Below, piece after piece: positions 1 through 6,860 of a DNA stretch of 10,404 bases (within the stretch, counting starts at the first letter, position 1; every line of letters starts with the position of its first letter). The stretch covers positions 1 through 10,404 of the forward strand of contig CAZJFS010000153.1 in assembly GCA_964545075.1 (NCBI GenBank), in the 5' to 3' direction. The translations under genes and the position numbers were made by a program. The notes beneath the pieces are model-generated. The model ran no database searches, was not told the origin of the DNA, and was given only the letters and a program-made list of their open reading frames with translations. This DNA comes from DAOPXV01 sp035352535 (lineage in GTDB: Bacteria; Muiribacteriota; UBA9980).

Positions 1-58
1 ATAATATAATTTAAAGAGGCGGATGTCAAGAAAAAAGGTTTCCGGCTTTATATTTTTA

Positions 59-67
59 TGGTATAAT
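59..67 (+). promoter_or_regulatory. Extended -10 promoter for the ankyrin mosaic gene
   Basis: TGGTATAAT fits an extended -10 element (TGn followed by a perfect TATAAT). The matching -35 position, about 17 bases upstream, reads TTTCCG and is weak, as is usual for extended -10 promoters. Transcription would start near base 74, giving a leader of about 65 bases before the ATG at 139. This is a sequence match only. Confidence 0.55.
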
Positions 68-124
68 TATCGGGAATAAATTAAAAAATTCCGGATTTGC
101 TATTTTTAACCGTTAACATTTAGA

Positions 125-129
125 AAGGA
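125..129 (+). promoter_or_regulatory. Shine-Dalgarno site that decides the start at 139
   Basis: AAGGA ends nine bases before the ATG at 139. The in-frame TTG at 130 directly abuts this site and so cannot use it. This favours ATG 139 over the longer reading. Confidence 0.65.
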
Positions 130-138
130 TTGATAAAA

Positions 139-1701
139 ATGAGATTGGTTATGCGCGGATTCATGGTAGCCTGTATTTGCTTTATGACGCTTGTAATGTT
201 CGCATGGGCCGGATTTGAGGGCAAGGCATGGGCCGACGACCAAAGCGAGCTTTTCGCGGCGGTAGAAACCAAAAACGGAGCGGCTCTCAAGGAACTGCTA
301 TCAAAAGGCGTCAGTCCCGAATTGCGCGACCAGCGCAACTGTACGCCCCTGATGGTCGCCGCCGCTACCAATAATCCGGAAGCCGCGAAATTACTTATAG
401 AAAACGGCGCCGAAGTGGACGCCAAAGGCTTTACAAGCCAGGACGGATCAGCGAACAGCACCGCCCTTATACTTGCCGCTGAAATGGGTTCGGTCGCGGT
501 CGCCGAAATTCTGATAGAAAAAGGCGCGGACGTCAACTATATAAACAGTTTCAACCGAACTGCGCTGTTTTGGGCATATAAGGCCAATAAGCCCGATATG
601 ATAAAGTTGCTGGAAGATAAAGGCGCCACCAAAGAAGGCAAACCGTCGGAGAGCTCGAATTCCGTCGGATCAAATGCCAATGCCGCAAATAATCAGAACT
701 CCAACGCGGCTCAAACGGTTCCCAAAAACGCAGTCAAGCCCGTGCCGGAAGCGAAAAAAAGCGCCGTGGAAACTGGCTCTGAGAACCCCGCCGCGGTCGC
801 GAGATTCATGGCATGCCGGGCGAATATGAAAACCATTGAAGGCGCGTACGAACTTTGCATGATGGAAAATTTTAGTTCGACTCCATATACGATCGCCGAT
901 CTTATCGCTAAAAAATACTTGAAAAAAGAGCCCAAATGCCTTCTTGCCAAAACAAGCTCTTATCTGATAAGTATCGTCGAGGGAATTCCCCAGATAAAAT
1001 GCCCCGAGCACGGCAAGACGCTTGTGGAAATGGACAAGATGGCCGCTGAATTAAAAAAGGCAGGCAAAATACCCGAACTTAATGCCGTTCCTGCCGCCGT
1101 CAAGTCAGTCGCGGCGCCAGCTCCGGCGAAAACGGATGCGAAAAAAAGCGCGGCGCTGAAACTGTTCATGGAAGTTTTCAACAAATGCACTCATGACGCG
1201 TCCGTGACGATCCAGGGCACCAGCAATGAAACCAAGCCGCCGGCTAAAATGACTCAATATCTTTATTATAAAGACCCTTCGAATTTTCGTTCTGATACTC
1301 AATCCGCCGGCCGGAAGGTCAAACTGGTTGTCGCGAGCACCGGCTCCTGGATTTATTCGGAGGCCGACGGGAAATTGGCTGCGATCCCTTCGGACAAAGC
1401 GGCCGAATTGAGTTCGTCTATGGATCTGGGCGCCGTCGTTTCCAACAATATAAATCTTTTTGATGTAATAGAATCCAAGGATAAAAACAATAATATTTTG
1501 ATATATATCATCAATAAAAATACAGGCTTTATAAACACCTTCGTGATAGACCCGAAACTCAAGGTGTTCACGAGAGTATGCAGTTATCCTAAAAAAGGAG
1601 TGCTGGCCGAGGATAATATATACGGCGGCTGGAAATTCGGAAAGCAAGACGATAAAATATTCGCGGTTCCCGCGTCGGCAAAAGCCGCGGCAGCCAAATA
1701 A
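139..1701 (+). CDS. Exported ankyrin-repeat protein with pilin-like and LolA-like modules
   Basis: A 520-residue protein from ATG 139. Residues 1-32 form a signal peptide with a hydrophobic core and a likely cut after AWA, so it is exported. Four ankyrin repeats follow (about 35-63, 67-97, 107-138, 140-165), with TPLMVAA, TALILAA and GADVN consensus pieces. An Asn/Ser/Ala-rich linker (166-215) leads to residues 220-292, which resemble the soluble part of type IV pilin-like proteins: CRANMKTIEGAYEL, then a YLKKEPKC turn, then IKCPEHG, with cysteines 226, 240, 267 and 288. The pilin N-terminal methylated helix is absent. A second Ala/Pro/Lys linker (300-336) leads to a beta-rich C-terminal domain (337-510) with FRSD, STGSWIY and IPSDKAAELSS pieces, like outer-membrane lipoprotein-sorting (LolA-fold) proteins. 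The ankyrin part is clear, the pilin-like call is moderate and the LolA-like call is tentative. Its likely role is protein binding in the periplasm or at the envelope; its partner is unknown. It is monocistronic as far as can be seen. Confidence 0.85.
   Translation: MRLVMRGFMVACICFMTLVMFAWAGFEGKAWADDQSELFAAVETKNGAALKELLSKGVSPELRDQRNCTPLMVAAATNNPEAAKLLIENGAEVDAKGFTSQDGSANSTALILAAEMGSVAVAEILIEKGADVNYINSFNRTALFWAYKANKPDMIKLLEDKGATKEGKPSESSNSVGSNANAANNQNSNAAQTVPKNAVKPVPEAKKSAVETGSENPAAVARFMACRANMKTIEGAYELCMMENFSSTPYTIADLIAKKYLKKEPKCLLAKTSSYLISIVEGIPQIKCPEHGKTLVEMDKMAAELKKAGKIPELNAVPAAVKSVAAPAPAKTDAKKSAALKLFMEVFNKCTHDASVTIQGTSNETKPPAKMTQYLYYKDPSNFRSDTQSAGRKVKLVVASTGSWIYSEADGKLAAIPSDKAAELSSSMDLGAVVSNNINLFDVIESKDKNNNILIYIINKNTGFINTFVIDPKLKVFTRVCSYPKKGVLAEDNIYGGWKFGKQDDKIFAVPASAKAAAAK
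751..764 (+). repeat. 14-base direct repeat, copy 1, inside the ankyrin mosaic gene
   Basis: GCGAAAAAAAGCGC occurs here and again at 1138-1151. Both copies are read in the same frame as Ala-Lys-Lys-Ser-Ala, at residues 205-209 and 334-338. They lie in the two linkers that flank the pilin-like module and are exactly 387 bases (129 codons) apart. Confidence 0.8.
1138..1151 (+). repeat. 14-base direct repeat, copy 2, inside the ankyrin mosaic gene
   Basis: Second copy of GCGAAAAAAAGCGC, at the border between the second linker and the LolA-like domain. Recombination or slippage between the copies would remove the pilin-like module without breaking the reading frame. Confidence 0.8.
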
Positions 1702-1710
1702 TCAGGCGGC

Positions 1711-1750
1711 CATCCGGAAATAATAGCTGAAACCTTTTATTATTCGGATG
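1711..1750. terminator. Long hairpin between convergent genes, possible bidirectional terminator
   Basis: The left arm CATCCG-(GA bulge)-AATAATA (1711-1725) pairs with the right arm TATTATT-CGGATG (1738-1750): 13 base pairs with a two-base bulge and a 12-base loop. It lies just past the stop of the ankyrin gene and covers the stop codon of the gene on the other strand (1740-1742). Neither side is followed by a run of T, so it is not a standard intrinsic terminator. It may instead block read-through or protect 3' ends. Confidence 0.45.
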
Positions 1751-2771
1751 TAAGACTGGCTTTGAAATTTTTAAGCCCGTGAAATTTATCCGGCTCTATA
1801 GCGTATAACGTTTCTGAGATAACCCCCGCTAAAATGATCATAACGAGCAAAATTTTACAGATATCCATGCCGCGCAGCGAGCCCGCGTCGGCATTTTTTT
1901 TTGAAAAATAAGCCGACGCCGCGTATAATTCTTCGCCGATAAGGCAAAAATCGCAGGCGACCACGAAAAAAGGAATTTGTGAAAATTCGTTGGTTCCGGC
2001 GATCTGAACCGCTCCGATGCAGTGGCCGGTTTCGGCGTAAATGAGGGACTCCGATACGAACTGGCCGAAATAAAAGCAGGCCGCCGGTTTTTCCCTTTTC
2101 ATAATTCCGGTTACGGCGGAAACGAAACCCCATTGATCGTCGGTTATATATCTTATGTTTTCAGCGTCGTAAAGCGCTTCGCGCCCGGTTCTTATAAAAG
2201 ACCCGCGCACTGTTTCGCGCGCCGCGTTCATTACGAGCGAACGGCAGCAGGGAACCATCAGCTTTGTTTCATACGCCGCCGTTTTTTCAGCGACATACGA
2301 AAGAATTTCTATGGACGCCATCGTCGGCAGAGCGTTCATATCGTATAATCCCGTCAAATATAATGCGGGCCGGCCCATTTCCGCGGCCCGGCCTATCGCA
2401 TCTTCGATTTCGGCGACCGCCCTGAGTTTTCTTACGAAGATATTCTTGTTAAAACGCGCGGCTATAAGCGAGGATATGACGGCCGCGGCCAGCATAATAA
2501 AAAAATATAGAACGGAAGTTCTTTTTTCGTTCAATGAAAAAAAGGTTTTGGATATGGCCGGGTAACCTGGCGCCTCGGCATTTTGGACTACTGATTCGCC
2601 ATGGGCTGAAACGCGGAACGATGAAGCGTATCCGCCGCCATGGATAGAATGCGCTGAAAAACAGCATTCGCTTATAACACAAATTACCGGCGTGACAAGC
2701 AAAAACAAAGCGGCCGTCAAAATTAATGTCGCCGGCTTAAAACAAGCGATCGTCCGTAAATTAAATCTCAT
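1740..2771 (-). CDS. DUF6754-type integral membrane protein, function unknown
   Basis: A 343-residue protein. I chose the ATG at 2771 because a good Shine-Dalgarno stretch sits directly upstream; an in-frame ATG 60 bases earlier (2831) has none. Membrane segments are visible at about 14-34, 86-104 and 304-322. The region between the last two (about 110-300) is the conserved core. It contains EIEDAIGRAAEMGRPALYL, an ALPTMASIEIL helix, an ENIRYITDDQWGF motif, the stretch MKREKPAACFYFGQF, AETGHCIGAVQIAGT, PFFVVACDFCLIGEELYAAS and a closing GSLRGMD. From memory this pattern matches bacterial proteins labelled DUF6754, whose biochemical role is not established. It is the last gene of the minus-strand unit, 76 bases after moeA and probably cotranscribed. 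Residues 35-85, between the first two membrane segments, are less conserved-looking and may be extracytoplasmic. The family call is fairly sure; the function is unknown. Confidence 0.8.
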   Translation of the reverse strand: MRFNLRTIACFKPATLILTAALFLLVTPVICVISECCFSAHSIHGGGYASSFRVSAHGESVVQNAEAPGYPAISKTFFSLNEKRTSVLYFFIMLAAAVISSLIAARFNKNIFVRKLRAVAEIEDAIGRAAEMGRPALYLTGLYDMNALPTMASIEILSYVAEKTAAYETKLMVPCCRSLVMNAARETVRGSFIRTGREALYDAENIRYITDDQWGFVSAVTGIMKREKPAACFYFGQFVSESLIYAETGHCIGAVQIAGTNEFSQIPFFVVACDFCLIGEELYAASAYFSKKNADAGSLRGMDICKILLVMIILAGVISETLYAIEPDKFHGLKNFKASLTSE

Positions 2772-2774
2772 ATG

Positions 2775-2784
2775 CTCCCTTCTC
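2775..2784 (-). promoter_or_regulatory. Shine-Dalgarno site that decides the start at 2771
   Basis: On the minus strand, GAGAAGGGAG lies three bases before the ATG at 2771, and its AGAAGG part sits six bases away. This purine-rich stretch argues for the shorter 343-residue protein. Confidence 0.6.
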
Positions 2785-2847
2785 GTTTTGTGCGGGCGAA
2801 TCGGATTACATGATATATTTTCCCCATACAAAACACGAAAGAGCCTT

Positions 2848-4122
2848 TCATATTATCTGCGCGAATACTTCAGAGCCTTCGGGTAGCGTTCCCTTTCCTG
2901 ATGGTATTTCGGCGAGGCAGTTCAATCTCAATGCCGAACTCAGAATATTCGAGTCCTGCTTTTTAGGAACGTCTATCATTGTGCGACCGCCATCCTCATA
3001 AATTCTGGCGCGCAAAAATGTAAGGCGTTCGGGATCGAGGCGGACCTCGGAATTGATGGCGCCTTTTACCCTTAAAGTTTCAAGCGGCGCGGCGCGGCCG
3101 CAAAGTTTATAAATGACGGGCCTTATGATCTTTAAAAAGGACACCATGGATGAAGCCGGGTTTCCGGGAAGTCCGAAAACCATTTTCATTCTTTGGTTTT
3201 CATTTTTAATTCCAAATATAAAGGGCCGGCCCGGCTTCATATTCATTTTCCAGATGTTTACTTCAAAGCCGGCCAGTTTAAGCGCCTCCGGTATGTAATC
3301 ATAACTTCCTACCGAAGCGCCTCCGGTGGTTATTATAATATCGGCCGCGCCGGAGCCTTCAAGTATTTTCCGGGAAATGCCCTCCGGCGTGTCTTTAGCC
3401 ATGCCCAGAAGATGCGGCCGGGCTCCGCTGGATCTTAAAAGCGAAGCGAGAAGGTAGAGGTTCGAATTCATTATCTTGCCGGGTCCGGGAACGAATCCTT
3501 TTTCGCGCGCGGCTGGTTCCAGCGGGTCGATGAGTTCGTCGCCGGTCGATAATACCGCTACGACGGGTGTTTTATAAACAAGTATTTCGGCTATCGCTGC
3601 GGACGCGAGAAGCCCGATAGCGGCTGGGTTAAGAAAAGATCCCCTGGGTATTATAACGTCGCCTTTTTTAAAATCAGTGCCGACGGTGCGCACATGCTGG
3701 CCGGCGCGTATAGGCGAAACCGTTTTCAGATGCCATTCATTTTCGGTTTTCGTCTCTTCGCATAATTCTTTCATGAGTATCGCGTCGGCTCCTTCGGGAA
3801 GCGGAGCGCCGGTCATTATTTTAACCGCTTTTCCCGATGTGACGTGAAATTTCAATGTGGCTCCGGCGGCGAGTTCGCCGATAATGTCGAGCTTTAATCC
3901 ATTTTTTAAGGAGGCGGCGTCGGAAAAATCAGCGCTTTTTACGGCGAACCCGTCCATGGCGGAAGTATCAAAAGGCGGAACGCAAAATCCGGCCGTCGCA
4001 TCGCCGGCGGCTATTCGTTCGAACGCTTCCATGAGCGTAACTTTTTCCGTTTCGGCAATAGGCGCCATAATATTTAAGATATCGTTTTGAGCGTCCTGTA
4101 ATTTTTTAATAATTTTAATCAC
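2848..4122 (-). CDS. moeA: Molybdopterin molybdenumtransferase MoeA
   Basis: Inserts molybdate into adenylylated molybdopterin in the last step of molybdenum cofactor synthesis, in the cytoplasm. At 424 residues it has the usual single-domain MoeA length, with no periplasmic-binding or MogA fusion. Family motifs appear in order: PPFDTSAMDGFAV (49-61), TGAPLPEGADAI (104-115), STGDELIDP (192-200), GKIMNSNLYLLASLL (215-229), TTGGASVGSYDYI (265-277), MNMKPGRPFIFG (293-304) and FGLPGNPASSM (316-326). C-terminal residues 345-424 form the small domain IV. The likely active-site acids are in the DTSAMDG, GDEL and SVGSYD motifs. The reading starts at GTG 4122, 13 bases past the stop of the kinase gene, but the GGGAG there overlaps the GTG, so the true start may differ (see findings). 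No moa, mog, mob or molybdate transport gene is nearby, so its substrate supply is encoded elsewhere. The identity is secure. Confidence 0.95.
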   Translation of the reverse strand: MIKIIKKLQDAQNDILNIMAPIAETEKVTLMEAFERIAAGDATAGFCVPPFDTSAMDGFAVKSADFSDAASLKNGLKLDIIGELAAGATLKFHVTSGKAVKIMTGAPLPEGADAILMKELCEETKTENEWHLKTVSPIRAGQHVRTVGTDFKKGDVIIPRGSFLNPAAIGLLASAAIAEILVYKTPVVAVLSTGDELIDPLEPAAREKGFVPGPGKIMNSNLYLLASLLRSSGARPHLLGMAKDTPEGISRKILEGSGAADIIITTGGASVGSYDYIPEALKLAGFEVNIWKMNMKPGRPFIFGIKNENQRMKMVFGLPGNPASSMVSFLKIIRPVIYKLCGRAAPLETLRVKGAINSEVRLDPERLTFLRARIYEDGGRTMIDVPKKQDSNILSSALRLNCLAEIPSGKGTLPEGSEVFAQII

Positions 4123-4135
4123 TCCCGATCATTAA

Positions 4136-5554
4136 TTATGAATTAGTTCCGGCTGGCAGCGCGACCGTCATGGTTGTGCCCTTGCCCGGTTCGCTCTCCG
4201 CCTTTATAATTCCATGGTTGAATTCGGCGAATTCCTTGCAGATTATCAGTCCCAATCCGCTTCCGATGTTCCCGTCGCTGTCGTAACCAGCCGTCGATTG
4301 GTCGATCTTGAATATTTCCGATAATTTTTCAGCGGTCATTCCAACGCCAGTGTCCGTTAGCGATATTAAAGAGCGTCCGTCTTTTATCGTCGCGGCAATC
4401 GTTATACTTCCGCCGGGCCGTGTGAATTTTATGGCGTTTGAAAAAATATTTCGTATGATCGTGGAAAGCATTTTCAGATCGGCTCTTACATATAGCGATT
4501 GGTCGATCTCTTTAAAAATGTCGAGTTTTTTGTTTGCGGCCATCAGCTCGAATTGCCTGGCGCTTTCATTTATAAGGCTTGAAATATTTATGTTTTCAGG
4601 CATGTACTCTATGTTTTTCGTCTGCGTTTTCGCCCAGTCCAAAAGGCTGTTCAAAAGCCGGTAGGTGTTTTCGGAAGTTTCGCGCAAGACCTTTATGTCT
4701 TCGCCGAGGCCGCCCGCGACTTCGTTTCTTGTGGCGATGTGCTTCAGCATTTCCATCATCGCGCCCAGAGGCGAGCGAAGGTCATGGGATATTATCGAAA
4801 AAAATTTGTTCAGGGCCGAGTTTTTTCCCTCCAGCTCTTTCGCATAACTTCTGGCGAGTTCAGCGCTTTTTTCATTCTCGTTTTCGAGAATAAGGTTGGT
4901 CATTACTATAAAAAAAGTATATATGCAGAGCATCGCTATTATTGCAAAAAACATCGAGACGAGCGTAAAATTTTTCTGGGCGCCGGTAACGTATGTGTTT
5001 AATGAATGGTTAAACAATTCAGGATTTATAATAATTGATAATAATCTTGCAAGGAAGAAAAGCCCCATAGTAAAGAAAATACATGATACCGGTATTTTTA
5101 CCGGCAAGATCGCGGCCGGGCTTTTACGCCAGGTTATATAAAAGGTTTCAAAAAATATTGCGGCGTAGATTAAAGATGTGAAGTTCAATCGGATCGCGGG
5201 TCGATCGGTTATTATGGTAAAATAAAAAATACATATGCCGCTTAAAATCGACAGGGTTATATAGAACTTTTCATTCGTGTTTTTAAGCCCGAATAAATTC
5301 CGGAATCCATAAGGTATAAGGCATATTCCAATAAAAAGCAGAAAATTGGCTAAAACGATTGAATAAAAATCATGAGCGATGCCCTGAAGTGAAACAAGCC
5401 CCAGCGAGATCGCTCCGAAGATTATGCTCATGCCCAGCGAAAATGTTCCGGCGAGCGATTTTTTCGTTGAACTGTAGTGAATAAAGATTAAACCGAGCGT
5501 TAACGCTTGAAGAAGAAATATGACGGATATCGTGCGGGTATCCAAAAAAATCAT
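4136..5554 (-). CDS. Membrane sensor histidine kinase with seven N-terminal TM segments
   Basis: A 472-residue kinase. Hydrophobic segments at about 8-27, 37-58, 63-84, 95-116, 124-141, 153-176 and 197-223 suggest a seven-helix sensor with short loops, so the signal is probably membrane-embedded or lipophilic rather than bound by a large outer domain. A short helical linker (224-250) leads to the dimerisation/phosphoacceptor domain with FFSIISHDLRSPLG (phosphorylated His257), then the ATPase domain: N box RNIFSNAIKF (368-377), G1 box DTGVGM (401-406) and G2 box GSGLGL (431-436). All key kinase residues are present. Its ATG overlaps the TGA of the upstream receiver-kinase (ATGA), with GGGAG seven bases before it, so translation is coupled. 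It has no receiver or output domain. The signal is unknown. Confidence 0.9.
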   Translation of the reverse strand: MIFLDTRTISVIFLLQALTLGLIFIHYSSTKKSLAGTFSLGMSIIFGAISLGLVSLQGIAHDFYSIVLANFLLFIGICLIPYGFRNLFGLKNTNEKFYITLSILSGICIFYFTIITDRPAIRLNFTSLIYAAIFFETFYITWRKSPAAILPVKIPVSCIFFTMGLFFLARLLSIIINPELFNHSLNTYVTGAQKNFTLVSMFFAIIAMLCIYTFFIVMTNLILENENEKSAELARSYAKELEGKNSALNKFFSIISHDLRSPLGAMMEMLKHIATRNEVAGGLGEDIKVLRETSENTYRLLNSLLDWAKTQTKNIEYMPENINISSLINESARQFELMAANKKLDIFKEIDQSLYVRADLKMLSTIIRNIFSNAIKFTRPGGSITIAATIKDGRSLISLTDTGVGMTAEKLSEIFKIDQSTAGYDSDGNIGSGLGLIICKEFAEFNHGIIKAESEPGKGTTMTVALPAGTNS

Positions 5555-6684
5555 TTTTCGGCTCCCGGCAGCGTGAGCATAAATTTGCTGCCTTTATCCG
5601 GCTCGCTTTCGGCGTTGATCGTCCCGCCGTGCCTTTCGAGCAGTTCCGCGCATATGCTCAAACCGACTCCCGCGCCTTTCTCATCGCGGACGCCGCGCGC
5701 GTTAATTTTTTCGCCGCAGGTAAACAGCTTTGACAGGGTTTCATTATTCATTCCAATGCCGTTATCCGAAACTTCAATATTAACGATCCCGTTTTCGCTT
5801 CTGGCCGTGACGGTTATTTTTCCGCCGGAAGGCGTGAATTTAATGGAATTTGAAATTATATTGCGCATCAGCGTCATTATTACGAACCGGTCGGTTTTCG
5901 CCGATAAGTTTTCGTTTAAACGCGATTCCAGCGATATATTTTTGGATTTAATCTCATTTTCAAATAATTTCAGGCATTCTTCGATAGTCTCTCTCGCGTC
6001 GGTTATAAAGTTTTTTTTATTACTATGCGCGTCCGGTTGTGAAACGGCCCAGCTCAGAAGATCGTTCATAAGATATTTTACGTCATCGAGAGCGCCCCTG
6101 ACTTGTTTTAAGTGGCTTGAATAAAACGGGTCGAGATTTAAGCTTTCAATGTCGGTTTCCATCACGTCCGTGAGTAGTCCGAGATTATTGATGGGCCCCC
6201 GCAGGTCATGTGAAATTATCGATATGAGAGAGTCTTTCCATTCGCTTAATTTTTTCAGCCGGTCCCGCGCGAATTTAAGCTCCAGATGCGATTTTACTCT
6301 GGAAACTACCTCGAGTGAATTGAATGGTTTCGTTATATAATCCGAGCCTCCGGATTCGAAAGCCGCGACGAGATTTTCAACCGCCTTCATGGCTGTTATG
6401 AATATCACTGGAATTTCAGATGTTTTCGGCTCTTTTTTTAATGCGCGGCAGATCTGGTATCCGTCCATGACCGGCATCATGATATCGAGAAGAATGGCGT
6501 CGGGCGGCGAACTCGTCGCAATATCCATAGCCTGCTGGCCGCTGGTGGCGGTAGAAATGCGCCAGCTTGTATCTTCGACTTCAAAAATTTTTTTGAGGCA
6601 GCAGATATTTAGCTGCTGATCGTCAACGATGAGAATATGAGCTTTTATATTACTTTCATTTCCAGACATGCCGGTAGAAAACAT
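5551..6684 (-). CDS. Hybrid receiver-histidine kinase, soluble (REC-HisKA-HATPase)
   Basis: A 377-residue cytoplasmic protein with no membrane segment. The receiver domain (about 15-133) has the acidic pair D21-D22, the phosphoacceptor D67 in LLDIMMPVMDG, T97 in FITA and K119 in TKPF. A short coiled-coil-like helix (134-150) joins it to the phosphoacceptor domain with ISIISHDLRGPINN (His159), followed by the ATPase domain with N box RNIISNSIKF (274-283), G1 box DNGIGM (307-312) and G2 box GAGVGL (337-342). All catalytic residues for both halves are present, so it can probably receive phosphate and act as a kinase. It is the first gene of the unit, 17 bases from the predicted transcript start. 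The ATG at 6684 abuts AGGGGA, and a second in-frame ATG at 6669 is possible; the domains are unaffected. The likely partner is the 7-TM kinase encoded directly downstream. Confidence 0.92.
   Translation of the reverse strand: MFSTGMSGNESNIKAHILIVDDQQLNICCLKKIFEVEDTSWRISTATSGQQAMDIATSSPPDAILLDIMMPVMDGYQICRALKKEPKTSEIPVIFITAMKAVENLVAAFESGGSDYITKPFNSLEVVSRVKSHLELKFARDRLKKLSEWKDSLISIISHDLRGPINNLGLLTDVMETDIESLNLDPFYSSHLKQVRGALDDVKYLMNDLLSWAVSQPDAHSNKKNFITDARETIEECLKLFENEIKSKNISLESRLNENLSAKTDRFVIMTLMRNIISNSIKFTPSGGKITVTARSENGIVNIEVSDNGIGMNNETLSKLFTCGEKINARGVRDEKGAGVGLSICAELLERHGGTINAESEPDKGSKFMLTLPGAEK
5562..5566 (-). promoter_or_regulatory. Shine-Dalgarno site inside the upstream kinase gene
   Basis: GGGAG lies seven bases before the ATG of the 7-TM kinase, within the last codons of the receiver-kinase gene. 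Together with the four-base ATGA overlap, this supports translational coupling and a matched stoichiometry of the two kinases. Confidence 0.6.
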
Positions 6685-6707
6685 TCCCCTTTTTTTAATA
6701 TAAGCGT

Positions 6708-6736
6708 ATTATATAACAATCCGTTTAATTTTTCAA
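6708..6736 (-). promoter_or_regulatory. Sigma-70 promoter for the kinase-moeA-DUF6754 unit
   Basis: On the minus strand, TTGAAA (6736-6731) is followed by exactly 17 bases and then a perfect TATAAT (6713-6708). Transcription would start near 6701, leaving a leader of about 16-17 bases that contains AAAGGGGA. No other strong promoter is apparent between here and 1740, so this probably drives all four genes. Confidence 0.75.
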
Positions 6737-6771
6737 GCGTTCCTGAAATTCAAACGGCTCGGATATAAAAT

Positions 6772-6805
6772 AAAAAAGCGCCGGTTAAATACAGGCGCTT
6801 TTTTT
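6772..6805. terminator. Symmetrical intrinsic terminator
   Basis: Six A (6772-6777), GCGCC (6778-6782), an 11-base loop, GGCGC (6794-6798) and seven T (6799-6805). The A and T tracts flank the stem, so it can end transcription on either strand. On the minus strand it sits 56-89 bases past the stop of the paralog gene ending at 6861, and it lies upstream of the kinase promoter, separating the two units. Confidence 0.85.
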
Positions 6806-6860
6806 GTACTGGAGTTTTTAATTTTTATCCGTGTAATAGCTTAATTCGGATTGTTTTATT

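Noticed and set aside
130..138. TTG at 130 as start of the ankyrin mosaic gene
   Set aside because: The AAGGA site touches this codon, whereas ATG 139 lies nine bases away; ATG also gives a normal signal peptide N-terminus.
1105..1647. Minus-strand open frame of 180 codons inside the ankyrin mosaic gene
   Set aside because: It overlaps fully a well-supported gene with signal peptide and repeats, has no domain or ribosome site, and its composition is what an antisense frame of Ala/Lys-rich coding DNA gives.
2771..2831. Longer start of the DUF6754 gene (ATG at 2831)
   Set aside because: The 20 added residues are hydrophilic and unlike a membrane protein start, and there is no ribosome site; the ATG at 2771 has a strong one.
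5507..6124. Plus-strand open frame of 205 codons opposite the receiver-kinase gene
   Set aside because: It is antisense to the conserved ATPase domain with all its boxes intact; the translated product is Ser/Phe-rich without any recognisable motif or start signal.
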